Origin: Treponema sp.
Lineage (GTDB): Bacteria; Spirochaetota; Spirochaetia; Treponematales; Treponemataceae
Assembly (NCBI GenBank): GCA_022510905.1
Contig: JAFLSN010000005.1
Location: 48,485 to 112,484, forward strand
Length of the DNA: 64,000 nucleotides
Direction of reading: 5' to 3'
Shown: piece after piece, positions 10,293 through 19,500 of the stretch
How positions within the stretch are numbered: position 1 is the first letter of the stretch
How the letters are laid out: every line of letters begins with the position of its first letter
Translations under genes and position numbers: made by a program
Notes under the pieces: generated by a model
What the model saw: only the letters and a program-made list of their open reading frames with translations
Databases searched by the model: none
What the model was told of the DNA's origin: nothing

Positions 10293-11078
10293 ATGACTGT
10301 TCCCGCCGATTACACCGTGCTTTATGCTGACGATGCGATTGTTGTGCTAAACAAAAAAAGCGGTCTGCTTGTTGCTGCCGACCGCTATGACCCGCTTGCC
10401 CCGCGCCTGGACCTGTGTGCCGAAAAGGAATTTGGACATCTGTATGCCGTGCACCGCATAGACAAAGACACCAGCGGCATTGTGCTGTACGCCAGAACAG
10501 CAGCCGCCCACAGGCATATTTCAGAACAGTTTGAAAAGCGCCAGATAAAAAAAGTCTATCACTGCCTTGTACACGGACATCCGCTCTGGCAGCATCTGAC
10601 AGTTGACCTCACGCTGCAACCCGATGGAGACAAACGGCACCGTACAGTTGTAAGCCACCGCTTTGGAAAACCCTCTGTTACCGATTTTTATTTGATGGGA
10701 ACGTGCGGTCCGTTCAGCTGGATAGAGGCCCGCCCGCTAACAGGACGAACCCATCAAATTCGCGCACATCTGCAGGCACAGGGTTTTTCCATTGTGTGCG
10801 ATCCGCTCTATTCAGGAAACCAACGGCCTGTTTTGTTGAGCGACATAAAACGCAAATGGAATGGCGACACTGCCAAAGAGCGTCCGCTGCTTTCCCGCCT
10901 TGCGCTACACGCATATTCTCTTTCATTCATTCATCCTGTTTCTTACGAGCCATTCAGCGTAAACGCGCCATATCCAAAAGATTTGGAAGCCGTTCGCAGG
11001 CAGCTTGCAAAACTTTTCACAGTTGACCCGCTGTCCGCAACGCCACGGGCAGAATCGGAGCATTTCTTGGATACATAA
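10293..11078 (+). CDS. RluA-family pseudouridine synthase
   Basis: The protein isomerises uridine to pseudouridine in rRNA or tRNA. The HRIDKDTSGIVLYAR motif holds the catalytic Asp, and the family motifs RPLTGRTHQIRAHL and DPLYSG follow. The reading frame extends back to 10200, but MTVPADYTVLYAD at 10293 matches where family members start and sits 7 nt after a TATACT box, so the shorter 261-residue form is chosen. No S4 domain is seen. Which uridine it modifies cannot be told. The omptin-like gene starts one base after its stop, suggesting cotranscription of two unrelated functions. Confidence 0.9.
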   Translation: MTVPADYTVLYADDAIVVLNKKSGLLVAADRYDPLAPRLDLCAEKEFGHLYAVHRIDKDTSGIVLYARTAAAHRHISEQFEKRQIKKVYHCLVHGHPLWQHLTVDLTLQPDGDKRHRTVVSHRFGKPSVTDFYLMGTCGPFSWIEARPLTGRTHQIRAHLQAQGFSIVCDPLYSGNQRPVLLSDIKRKWNGDTAKERPLLSRLALHAYSLSFIHPVSYEPFSVNAPYPKDLEAVRRQLAKLFTVDPLSATPRAESEHFLDT

Positions 11079-11079
11079 A

Positions 11080-12111
11080 ATGACTGGCATACATTCTCAG
11101 TTTAAAACCGAACGGATAACATTCGCCTTGTTTTTGCTAGCCGCGCTGTGCATGCCATTGGTACAGGCTGAATCTGGAAAGCACACAAAAAGCGAGTCCA
11201 AATCTTCATTTTATTCCGAGCATTTTTTGTTTTGTGTGGAACCATTTTGTGGCGTCAGTTTTGGAGAGCTGGGCGAACACCTGTATTTAAACGACACCAG
11301 CGTGGAAAATACCCGTACTTCATATTTGCAGTGGGAAGAAAATCCTGTGTTCTTGTACGGTGCCAACATCGAGGCAAAACTGTTCAACATTCATCTGAAT
11401 CTTTCGGCAAGCTCAACATTCTTTAATGTACGCAGCGGCAGCATGTATGATTCCGACTGGTTCATGCAAACCAACACCAAACAAAGTTATTCTATCAGTG
11501 ATGAATACGTGCAGAAAGCTTTAAATGCAGAAGCCCGGCTTGGTTATGATTTTAAAATAAATAGCACCATTCTCCTTACTCCATATGTCGGCGCAAGCTA
11601 TCGATACATTGCTTTTACCTGCCCGGCTGGCGGAAAAATCTGGTACGACCCCATACAGTACGATGACAATATAATTTCATACAACGACCCGAACGCATCT
11701 TATGGCACAACCGTCCAGATTGACTATTGGCGCAAATCCATTTTTACCTGGATGGGATTGTCGTGCACCATACAACCTGTTTCTTCTCTTTTGCTCACTT
11801 TTTCGCCGGCTGTTGCTCCTTTTGTACGCATTGTCTCAGTTGACCACCATTACAACAAAGGCGGAATTTTTTTTACGGACAAACCGGAAGGATTTTTCTG
11901 TGCTTTTGAATTTGCTGCCGAAATTGCATTCAGGCTGAACGCCCACCTGGGGCTTTCTATTCATGCCACAGTGCTAATGCTTTCAACCATACATGGCGAC
12001 ACATATGAATCAAACAGGGAAGACATGCTTGGCGACAAAAACCCCATACAAAATGCCGGTGCATCTGAACTGACCGGCTCGATTTTTACCGGCATACAGA
12101 TTCTGTTTTAA
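11080..12111 (+). CDS. Omptin-like outer-membrane aspartic protease
   Basis: This 343-residue protein has a signal peptide (TFALFLLAALCMPLVQA) and a beta-rich body of the size expected for a ten-stranded omptin barrel. All four catalytic positions of the omptin family seem present: a GSMYDSDW segment (D124, D126), equivalent to GHMDDYDW of OmpT, and VDHHY (D255, H257), equivalent to the Asp-x-His pair. The GELGEHLYLND and LQWEEN segments also resemble the OmpT N-terminal region. The chain ends QILF, a normal outer-membrane terminus. By analogy it would cleave peptides or surface proteins at the cell exterior. The family call rests on motif order and not on an alignment. The start at 11080 lies one base after the upstream stop. 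Confidence 0.72.
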   Translation: MTGIHSQFKTERITFALFLLAALCMPLVQAESGKHTKSESKSSFYSEHFLFCVEPFCGVSFGELGEHLYLNDTSVENTRTSYLQWEENPVFLYGANIEAKLFNIHLNLSASSTFFNVRSGSMYDSDWFMQTNTKQSYSISDEYVQKALNAEARLGYDFKINSTILLTPYVGASYRYIAFTCPAGGKIWYDPIQYDDNIISYNDPNASYGTTVQIDYWRKSIFTWMGLSCTIQPVSSLLLTFSPAVAPFVRIVSVDHHYNKGGIFFTDKPEGFFCAFEFAAEIAFRLNAHLGLSIHATVLMLSTIHGDTYESNREDMLGDKNPIQNAGASELTGSIFTGIQILF

Positions 12112-12195
12112 GTATCTACCGTGCACTGCCTTGCATGTTTCAAATTTTTAACCACATTTTTATGCAGGCATCATGCATATTTCAAAAATGTGTGG

Positions 12196-12201
12196 TATAC
12201 T
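12196..12201 (+). promoter_or_regulatory. Extended -10 promoter before the cytidylate-kinase-like gene
   Basis: TGG precedes TATACT, giving a TGN extended -10 box. No -35 match is seen. A 21-codon ORF starts 8 nt downstream and the main gene about 95 nt downstream. Confidence 0.45.
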
Positions 12202-12209
12202 AAAAAAAC

Positions 12210-12275
12210 ATGAACACAGTGAAAGATGTGCTATCCGAATGCTACTTTCCAATTCATATTGAAACTTTTAATTGA
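12210..12275 (+). CDS. Possible 21-residue leader ORF
   Basis: The first ATG after the extended -10 box opens MNTVKDVLSECYFPIHIETF, ending in Asn and then TGA, 20 nt before the next gene. It has no Shine-Dalgarno and would be read only if leaderless initiation works here. No similarity is recognised. It may be a leader peptide or chance. Confidence 0.25.
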   Translation: MNTVKDVLSECYFPIHIETFN

Positions 12276-12295
12276 CTTTTATTTGGGGGCATCGC

Positions 12296-12940
12296 ATGAA
12301 AAAAATCATAACAATCAGCCGTGAATTTGGAAGCGGTGGACACACAATCGGGCAGCTTGTGGCAAAGGCACTGAACATTCCATTTTATGACCGAGAAATC
12401 ATAGACATGGCGGCGGAACATTCTGGCCTCTCTCCGGATTTTATCACAAAGACCGAACAGAACCTTTCTTCCGGCTGGCTGTACAGCCTGCTGCTCAGCT
12501 CCACGTATGTATCCGCAGGAACAGCCGGCGTGCCGGCAGGAACACACCGTCCCATGCTGCCCTTGGCAGACCAAGTGTTCAATGCTCAGCGCAAGGTGAT
12601 TATTGAACTGGCGCAGAAAGGGCCTTGCGTTATCGTGGGGCGCTGTGCTGATTATATTTTAAAACACAGCGATGTTATCAACCAGCACGATGTTCTGAAT
12701 GTATTCATTTATGCCCCGCTGGAAGACAAAGTAAAGCGTTCCCTTGAACAGGGAAAAGTAAAAAAAGAAAGCGCAGAGCGTGAAGTCAAGCTGATTGATA
12801 AACGCCGCGCAAACCATTACAACACATTCACAGAGCGCACATGGGGAAACAGGCCCCACTATGATTTGCTTATCAACAGTTCCCTGCTGGGTCTTGATAA
12901 AACCGCCGAAATGATTGTTGAGATTGTAAAGCGTACATAG
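12296..12940 (+). CDS. Cytidylate kinase-like family protein
   Basis: The protein begins MKKIITISREFGSGGHTIGQ, which contains the P-loop (SREFGSGGHTIG) typical of the cytidylate-kinase-2-like family, followed by FYDREIIDMAA and IVGRCADYIL. Members are small cytosolic nucleoside-monophosphate-kinase-fold proteins, many of unproven substrate. At 214 residues it has normal length. The ATG at 12296 is chosen because conserved sequence starts there; upstream there is only a weak GGGGG. The stop is 8 bp from the convergent stop of a CorC gene, with no room for a long terminator. Confidence 0.85.
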   Translation: MKKIITISREFGSGGHTIGQLVAKALNIPFYDREIIDMAAEHSGLSPDFITKTEQNLSSGWLYSLLLSSTYVSAGTAGVPAGTHRPMLPLADQVFNAQRKVIIELAQKGPCVIVGRCADYILKHSDVINQHDVLNVFIYAPLEDKVKRSLEQGKVKKESAEREVKLIDKRRANHYNTFTERTWGNRPHYDLLINSSLLGLDKTAEMIVEIVKRT

Positions 12941-12947
12941 AAAAATA

Positions 12948-14234
12948 TCAGGCAAAGGCAATGCGCACATTCTGAATACGCCGGGCGCTTTGATCTTCCA
13001 CAATAAAAATGGCCGCGGCATTTTTGTCGCTGTACACCGCGCCAACAGGTGGAAGCTCATCAAAACGCTCCAACAGCCATCCACCAAGTGTATCAAAATT
13101 CTCGCTATCAAGATCAAGATTCAGCACTGCATTTACATCATCAAGCTTCATGTCGCCGGGCACAATAAATTCATTAGTGCCTACAACATCGATTCTGCGT
13201 TCAGGTGCACTGTCTGCCATGCCGTACTCATCCGTGATGCGACCAAGCACTTCGCGCAAAACATCGTCCATAGTGACAACGCCTGCATTGCTTCCGTATT
13301 CATCGAGCACCACCGCAAAATGTTCCCTATCTTTTTTGAAAAGCCTCAGAAGTTCAATGGCTCCCAATGTTTCCGGAATGAATAATACATCACTCATGCA
13401 GATGCGCACAAAATCTTTACTCTGCGTGATTTCCTTTGCGGCGAACAGCACAGACTTGTAATGCAGCACACCTACCACAGTTTCTGTTGTACCTTCGTAT
13501 ACAGGCAGACGAGAATATCGCGACTGGGCAAAGGCCTGCACAATAGTCGGCAAATCATCTTCAACATTTACATAACGCACCACGGAACGGTGTTTCATAA
13601 TATCGCGGGCCTGTAAGTCTGAAAATTCAAAAATGCGATCCAACATCATTTTTTCATCATCACCGAGCGTACCTTCGTTTTGACCTACGTCCAGCAAAGT
13701 ACGCAGCTCGTCTTCTGTAACGAGCGGTTGCTTTTGCAGAACAAAACGCTGTTCAACGAGCGAAATAAGCTGCCCTAATTTTTTAAACAGCCACACCAAC
13801 AAAAACAGCACCTTTTGAAGAACAAGTATGAATGGTGCACTCCGCTGGGCAATTTCTTCTGATTTTATACCCGCATACGTTTTGGGAATAATTTCGCTAA
13901 AAATAATAATCAGTATTGTAACAACGGCCGTTCCATATTTGATTGCAGCTGTACCAAAAACGCGGGAAATAAACGCTGTTGCCAATGACGAAGCGAGGGT
14001 AATCACAAAGTTGGTGCCAATAAGAACCGTTGCGATAACGCTGTCAAGATTTTCGCGCAAAAATGCAACCAGCTCTGCATTCTTCCGTTTTTCTTTGAGC
14101 ATCTGTCGTGTTTTTATTTTTGAAAGCGATGTGAATGCAGTTTCGCTTGAAGCAAAAAACGCCCCGCAAAACAAAAGCAACAGGATTGCACCCAACGGAC
14201 ATACCACCTGTTCAACAAAAAGACGCACGTTCAT
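12948..14234 (-). CDS. CorC/HlyC-type (CNNM-like) membrane protein, paralogue 2
   Basis: Residues 1-190 form the DUF21 membrane domain with about four hydrophobic segments (GAILLLLFCGAFFASSETAF begins it). Two CBS domains follow (about 200-330, with VLDEYGSNAGVVTMDDVL), then a CorC/HlyC C-terminal domain. Such proteins are linked to Mg2+/Co2+ transport or resistance; the old name haemolysin is not evidence of lysis. It overlaps its upstream paralogue by 4 bp. The two differ enough that they are not a recent duplication, and they may form a heteromer. Confidence 0.9.
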   Translation of the reverse strand: MNVRLFVEQVVCPLGAILLLLFCGAFFASSETAFTSLSKIKTRQMLKEKRKNAELVAFLRENLDSVIATVLIGTNFVITLASSLATAFISRVFGTAAIKYGTAVVTILIIIFSEIIPKTYAGIKSEEIAQRSAPFILVLQKVLFLLVWLFKKLGQLISLVEQRFVLQKQPLVTEDELRTLLDVGQNEGTLGDDEKMMLDRIFEFSDLQARDIMKHRSVVRYVNVEDDLPTIVQAFAQSRYSRLPVYEGTTETVVGVLHYKSVLFAAKEITQSKDFVRICMSDVLFIPETLGAIELLRLFKKDREHFAVVLDEYGSNAGVVTMDDVLREVLGRITDEYGMADSAPERRIDVVGTNEFIVPGDMKLDDVNAVLNLDLDSENFDTLGGWLLERFDELPPVGAVYSDKNAAAIFIVEDQSARRIQNVRIAFA

Positions 14235-15514
14235 TGTTCCGCCTCTTTTTGTGAATACACACGCACCTGGGCCACACGCTTGTCTTCCATTCGAATCACG
14301 CTGAACACAAAACCTTCCCGCTCAATACTTTCTCCTGTTTTGGGAATGTGCCCGAGCACTTCACACAAATAGCCTCCAATCGTTTCGGAATATTTTGAAT
14401 GAAGGTGTAGCTGCAACTGCTCATTCAAATCGATAAGCCGAAACAATCCGCTTATAATTTCGTCATGCGGATTGTGTATACGCATTTCAACACGATGCGC
14501 ATATGGCTTGTATTCATCATTTATGGAACCAAAAATTTCCCGCACAATATCTTCGCTTGTCAAAATTCCGTTTGTTCCCGAATACTCATCGATAACAACG
14601 GCAAGGCTCTGGCGGTTTTCGCGTAACATGTTCTGAATGCTTGACATTTTTTTTGTTTCAAGAATAAAAAGCGGCGGGCGCATAACAGTCCGCACAGAAA
14701 AGTCAGATTCAGAATCTTTGTAAAAAAGCAAATCCTTGATGTAGATGGTTCCCACAATATCGTCAATATCTTTGCGGTACACAGGAAAGCGCGTAAGCCG
14801 GAAGCGTTCTGAAAGTTCAACAATCTGCTTGTAGTTTGCGTCAAGCGGAACGGCAATTATGTCTTTGCGTGGAATCATAATATCCTTTGCGGCAAGGTCT
14901 GTAAATTTGAACACGCGGTGCATCATGGCCTTTTCATCGTTAGCGATTACGCCTGTTTCACCGCCAACTTCTATAAATGTTTTTATTTCTTCTTCGGTGA
15001 ATGTTACTGCTTTTTTTTGCGGCCGCACACCACACATTCCAAGCGCAAGCCTGGAAATGCCGGTAAGCACCACAACCACGGGAGCCAGCACAAATTCAAG
15101 CAACACAATAAAGCCGCTTATAAAAAATGCGAACGGTTCAGGATGATGGGTGGCAATGGTTTTGGGAGTGATTTCCCCAAAAACCAAAAGCAGCAAAGTT
15201 CCTGCAAACGTTGCAAGTCCAATGCCGGCATTTCCGAACAGTTTCATGGCAAGGTATGTCAAAATCGCGGAAAGTGTTATGTTCACAATGTTATTGGCAA
15301 CAAGCAATGTGTTGATCAGGCGCTCTTTGTTATTTAAAAGCCGCCACACCCGAACGGCGCGTTTATCTTTTTTGTTACGCAGGAATCGCACACGCAATCT
15401 GTTGATTGAAAGAAAGGCACTTTCGGCAGCAGAAAAAGTGAGCGAAAGCAAAATGAGTACGCATGAAATTCCCAAGAGCACCCACATACGGGCCGGGGAT
15501 GATTCTCCATTCAT
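14231..15514 (-). CDS. CorC/HlyC-type (CNNM-like) membrane protein, paralogue 1
   Basis: This has the same architecture as its downstream neighbour: an SAAESAFLSINRLRVRFLR membrane-domain start, several hydrophobic spans, CBS domains with VIDEYSGTNGILTSEDIV, and a C-terminal CorC domain (GGYLCEVLGHIPKTGESI). At 427 residues it is nearly the same length. It begins 9 bp after the thioredoxin-fold lipoprotein stop and overlaps the second paralogue by 4 bp, so the three genes are probably cotranscribed. A role in divalent-cation homeostasis is inferred from the family. Confidence 0.9.
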   Translation of the reverse strand: MNGESSPARMWVLLGISCVLILLSLTFSAAESAFLSINRLRVRFLRNKKDKRAVRVWRLLNNKERLINTLLVANNIVNITLSAILTYLAMKLFGNAGIGLATFAGTLLLLVFGEITPKTIATHHPEPFAFFISGFIVLLEFVLAPVVVVLTGISRLALGMCGVRPQKKAVTFTEEEIKTFIEVGGETGVIANDEKAMMHRVFKFTDLAAKDIMIPRKDIIAVPLDANYKQIVELSERFRLTRFPVYRKDIDDIVGTIYIKDLLFYKDSESDFSVRTVMRPPLFILETKKMSSIQNMLRENRQSLAVVIDEYSGTNGILTSEDIVREIFGSINDEYKPYAHRVEMRIHNPHDEIISGLFRLIDLNEQLQLHLHSKYSETIGGYLCEVLGHIPKTGESIEREGFVFSVIRMEDKRVAQVRVYSQKEAEQ

Positions 15515-15523
15515 ACCAATGCG

Positions 15524-16561
15524 CTACTCTCCTGCAAGAGCATCCACTTCACCGAGCTGCGACATTTCTTCAGAAAACATAACGGCCTGTTCAGCCATAA
15601 GCCGGACAGCATCCTGCGCTTCAAGCACACGGTTGGCATATTCGCTGGTTGGATTTACGTCATAAGCTTCTTGCAGCAGGTCAAGCATTTTTCCAAACTC
15701 CATGCTGTTTGTCGCGGCCAAAATGTAGGCAGCGTAATAGTATGCTTCTTGCTTTTGAATGCTTTCAAGATGACCTGTTTCACATATGGATTCAAAACAG
15801 GTCACAGCACCAAACAGATCATTTTGCTGAATTTTTTCCATTGCATTTATGTAGGCAATCTGGAGTTCATACTTGGAAAGCACACCGCTTTTGTTTTCGG
15901 GGTCAAGCACAGGCATTTCCTGAATATAGTCATTTAAAAGTGAATGATAATTTTCATCGGTGGCTTCGTACAGGGCATCTATCGCTTTGACACGAACCAT
16001 CCCCTCGGTTCCTGGAACAGCTTGAACCAACTGTACCATTTTTGTAATTTCTTCTTTTTTTTCTGCCAATGCTGAAAGAAAACTCTGGGGATTCGTAAAT
16101 GTGCTTTGGTAAGGAACATTGGCAAGCACATACCCTTCAGGGCTCGTGACATAGATAGCAGGATAAGCTTGCACATTGTACAATTTTGAAAGCGCATCTT
16201 TAGTATCATAGGCAATTTTGATTTTTTGCGCCTCATTTTTTTGCCGCTCAGAAGCATCTGGTGGCAACTCTGTTTTGGCATACTCATTCTGCGAAAAATC
16301 AATATTCACAGGAACATATTCGTGCCGCACAGCCGAAAGAAATTCCTTTGTGTTCAAAACTGAATTTTTAAAATCTCTGCTCGGTTCATTCCAGTCTTCA
16401 CCGGTAAACACGAGCAGTATATTTTTGTGTGACTGCGCCGCTGTTTTTTTTGCCAGCTCAAGGTCATCCTCCCAGCCTTTGCCGCATGCCCCAAATAAAA
16501 AAAACACAGTGAACATGCAACAAAGCGCAAAAGCAAAACGGCACCTGTTTTTTTTCATCAT
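15524..16561 (-). CDS. Thioredoxin-fold lipoprotein lacking a CXXC motif
   Basis: The N-terminus is a lipoprotein signal with lipobox LFGAC (Cys 26). Residues 35-155 look like a thioredoxin-7 type fold: KTAAQSHKNILLVFTGEDW, then a cis-Pro-like AYPAIYVTSPEG. At the expected active site the sequence is TGEDWNEPS, with no cysteine, so redox catalysis is unlikely. The rest is helical and may hold TPR-like repeats (about 200-330). It begins 6 bp after purL and runs into the CorC pair. A role as an envelope scaffold or chaperone is only inference. The start has AGAGGTG just upstream of a double ATG. Confidence 0.72.
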   Translation of the reverse strand: MMKKNRCRFAFALCCMFTVFFLFGACGKGWEDDLELAKKTAAQSHKNILLVFTGEDWNEPSRDFKNSVLNTKEFLSAVRHEYVPVNIDFSQNEYAKTELPPDASERQKNEAQKIKIAYDTKDALSKLYNVQAYPAIYVTSPEGYVLANVPYQSTFTNPQSFLSALAEKKEEITKMVQLVQAVPGTEGMVRVKAIDALYEATDENYHSLLNDYIQEMPVLDPENKSGVLSKYELQIAYINAMEKIQQNDLFGAVTCFESICETGHLESIQKQEAYYYAAYILAATNSMEFGKMLDLLQEAYDVNPTSEYANRVLEAQDAVRLMAEQAVMFSEEMSQLGEVDALAGE

Positions 16562-16567
16562 GCACCT

Positions 16568-19500
16568 CTACCCAAAATAGGCCACACCTGCCTGAAAAAT
16601 ATTCTGGCAGGAATTTTCAGTCTTATTTACAAGCGGATTTCCTGCGATATTCTTGATAAGATCCAGGCTCGCTCCACCTGCATCGGTGCCCATGGTACGC
16701 TCGCTGTGCCCCATTTTGCCAAGCACATGCCCATCAGGACTGGTAATGCCTTCAATGGCAAAAAGACTTCCGTTCGGGTTGTCTGGTTCCGAAACAGCAG
16801 GTTTTCCCTGCGCCGTAACATACTGTGTAAACACCTGGCCATCTTCAAACAGCTTTTCGGCAAGCTCTGCCTTCAGCACAACACGGCCTTCTCCATGGCT
16901 CACTGGCACAAGATGCAATCGCGGGTCAAGCACAGAAGCAGAAAGAGCCCAAGGACTTTTTGCGCTGACCATCCGCGTTCTGACCACACGGCTTATGTGG
17001 CGTCCGATTGTGTTGAATGTGAGAGTCGGCATGTCTGCCGATGGTTCACGAATTTCCCCGTAAGGAACAAGACCTGTTTTGATAAGCGCCTGAAATCCGT
17101 TGCATATGCCGAGCACAAGACCATCACGCCGTTTGAGCAGACGCATAACAGAGTCTGCAATGCGGTGCTCACGCAACACATTCGCAATGAATTTTCCGCT
17201 GCCGTCCGGTTCATCGCCAGCACTGAATCCACCGGCCAATGCAAGAATCTGCGCGTTGTCAATTTCAGACTGAAAGGCTTCCAGGCTTTGCGCCAAATCC
17301 TGCGGTGTTCTGTTCCTGAACACAAAGATTTTAGTCTGAGCGCCATTGAGAGAAAAAGCCCGCGCCATGTCATATTCGCAGTTGGTTCCCGGAAAAACTG
17401 GAACAAGCACCCTCGGTTTTGCCTTTGACAATTTGGTATTGAAGGTTTTTCGAGCGGCGGCAAGGCTCTCATGCTCCTGCACGGCAAAGGCTGGGAGGTC
17501 TTTTTGAAGCGGAGAATTTGAAACAGGGGGAAACACCAATGCCAACGTTTTTTCCCAAGCGGCCTCTATCTCTGCCAGTGCAATGGTTTCTCCGTACACT
17601 TCGATTTCGGCGCGTTCGGTTGTTGTACCGATATTCGTTACTGTTCCAGAAACAAAATCAGGTTCGTTTTCAAGACTCAAATCTGTTTCTACGATGATGG
17701 AACCGTATTGAGGCATAAACAAATCTTTTACGCCCACTTCATCACTTGTTAATCCTGCCGCAGTTGCACTTGCAGGAATGAGCGTAATGTGCGCACCAAT
17801 GCGATTGCCAAGCGCCATCTTGCTGACAGCTTCGGCAATGCCACCGGCGCCAACAGGATACATGGCCGCCACAGCCCCAGTTTTGTTTAATCGGTACAAG
17901 GTTTTTGCATTCTGCGCGAAAATTTCAAAATCAGGAGCGAGCGCCGCAGAGTACGGCGTATTGACCAAATAGATTTTGTGGCCAGCCTGCTTAAACGCTC
18001 CACTTGTAATGTGCGAAACATCTTCAGTGTTCACTGCAAACGAAACAAGTGTGTGCGGCACGTTGAGGGATTCAAAAGTTCCGCTCATGCTGTCTTTGCC
18101 ACCAATGCTTCCGGTGCCCATTGCACGCTGCGCATCAAGCGCACCAAGCAGCGCGGCCGCAGGATAGCCCCATGTTTTTTTATCAACGGCGCGGCCAAAA
18201 AATTCCTGAAACGTAAGTCGGCTGGTAGCAGCGTTTCCACCAAGGCAGGTAAGTTTTGCAAGTGAGTCGAGCACCGCCACCTGCGCGCCATGCCATGGGC
18301 TCCATTCTGAAACGCGCGGGTCATATCCAAACGTCATAATACTTGCGGTGCTTGTTTCGCGCGGAAAAAGCACAGGAATTTTTGCAACCATTCCAGCTTC
18401 TGGCGTAGACTGACGGGCACCGCCATACGGCATAAGCACCGACGCAGAACCGATGGAACCGTCAAAGCGTTCGCCCAAGCCGCGCTGGGAGCAGCAGGCA
18501 AGGTCGGCCATGTTTGAAATCCATGCACGGCGCACGGCTTTTGTGTCGGAGGGGACACCAAGTTTTTTTTCAGCGGAAGCAAGCGGCTTCACCAATGGAG
18601 ACTGCGGCGCGGGAGATTCAATGAGCGCTTCGGCTTCATGCGGGGCACCCGCCGTGTCAATAAACGAACGTTCAATGTCAACAATTACTGCACCACGCCA
18701 TTTCATAACCATGCGGTTTGTATCAGTGACAGTTGCGACAACGACCGCATTCAGATTTTCTTCATGTGCGGCTTCTATAAAACGCTCAACATCGGTTTTG
18801 CGCACCACAACAGCCATGCGTTCCTGGCTTTCTGAAATAGCAAGCTCGGTGCCGTCAAGCCCTTCGTACTTTTTGGGAACGGCATCAAGGTTGATGTCAA
18901 GACCGGGGGCAAGCTCGCCCACTGCAACAGAAACTCCTCCTGCACCAAAATCATTGCAGCGCCGAATCATGCGGCATACGTCTTTGTTTCTGAACAGGCG
19001 CTGAATTTTCCGTTCTTCAACTGCATTGCCTTTTTGCACTTCTGCGGCGGCGGTTGTTACAGAATGTTCCGTGTGCACTTTTGAAGAGCCGGTAGCCCCG
19101 CCAATACCGTCACGTCCTGTGCCACCACCAAGCAGCACCACAATGTCTCCAGGCTCCGGAGTTTCGCGCATCACCAAATCGACGGGAGCCGCCGCGATAA
19201 CGGCACCCAGCTCCATACGTTTTGCCACATACCCCGGATGATACACTTCATGAACCTGCCCAGTTGCAAGCCCAATCTGGTTTCCGTAGCTCGAAAACCC
19301 CTGCGCGGCCTCACAAGTCAGCTTTTTCTGCGGAAGCTTGCCTGGCAGCGTTGCAGAAAGCGGCACCGTTGGGTCGGAAGCCCCCGTAACACGAAGCGCC
19401 TGATAAACCCAGGAACGTGCGGAAAGCGGGTCGCGGATGGCACCGCCAATGCAGGTTGCCGCACCACCGAACGGTTCAATTTCCGTGGGATGGTTATGCG

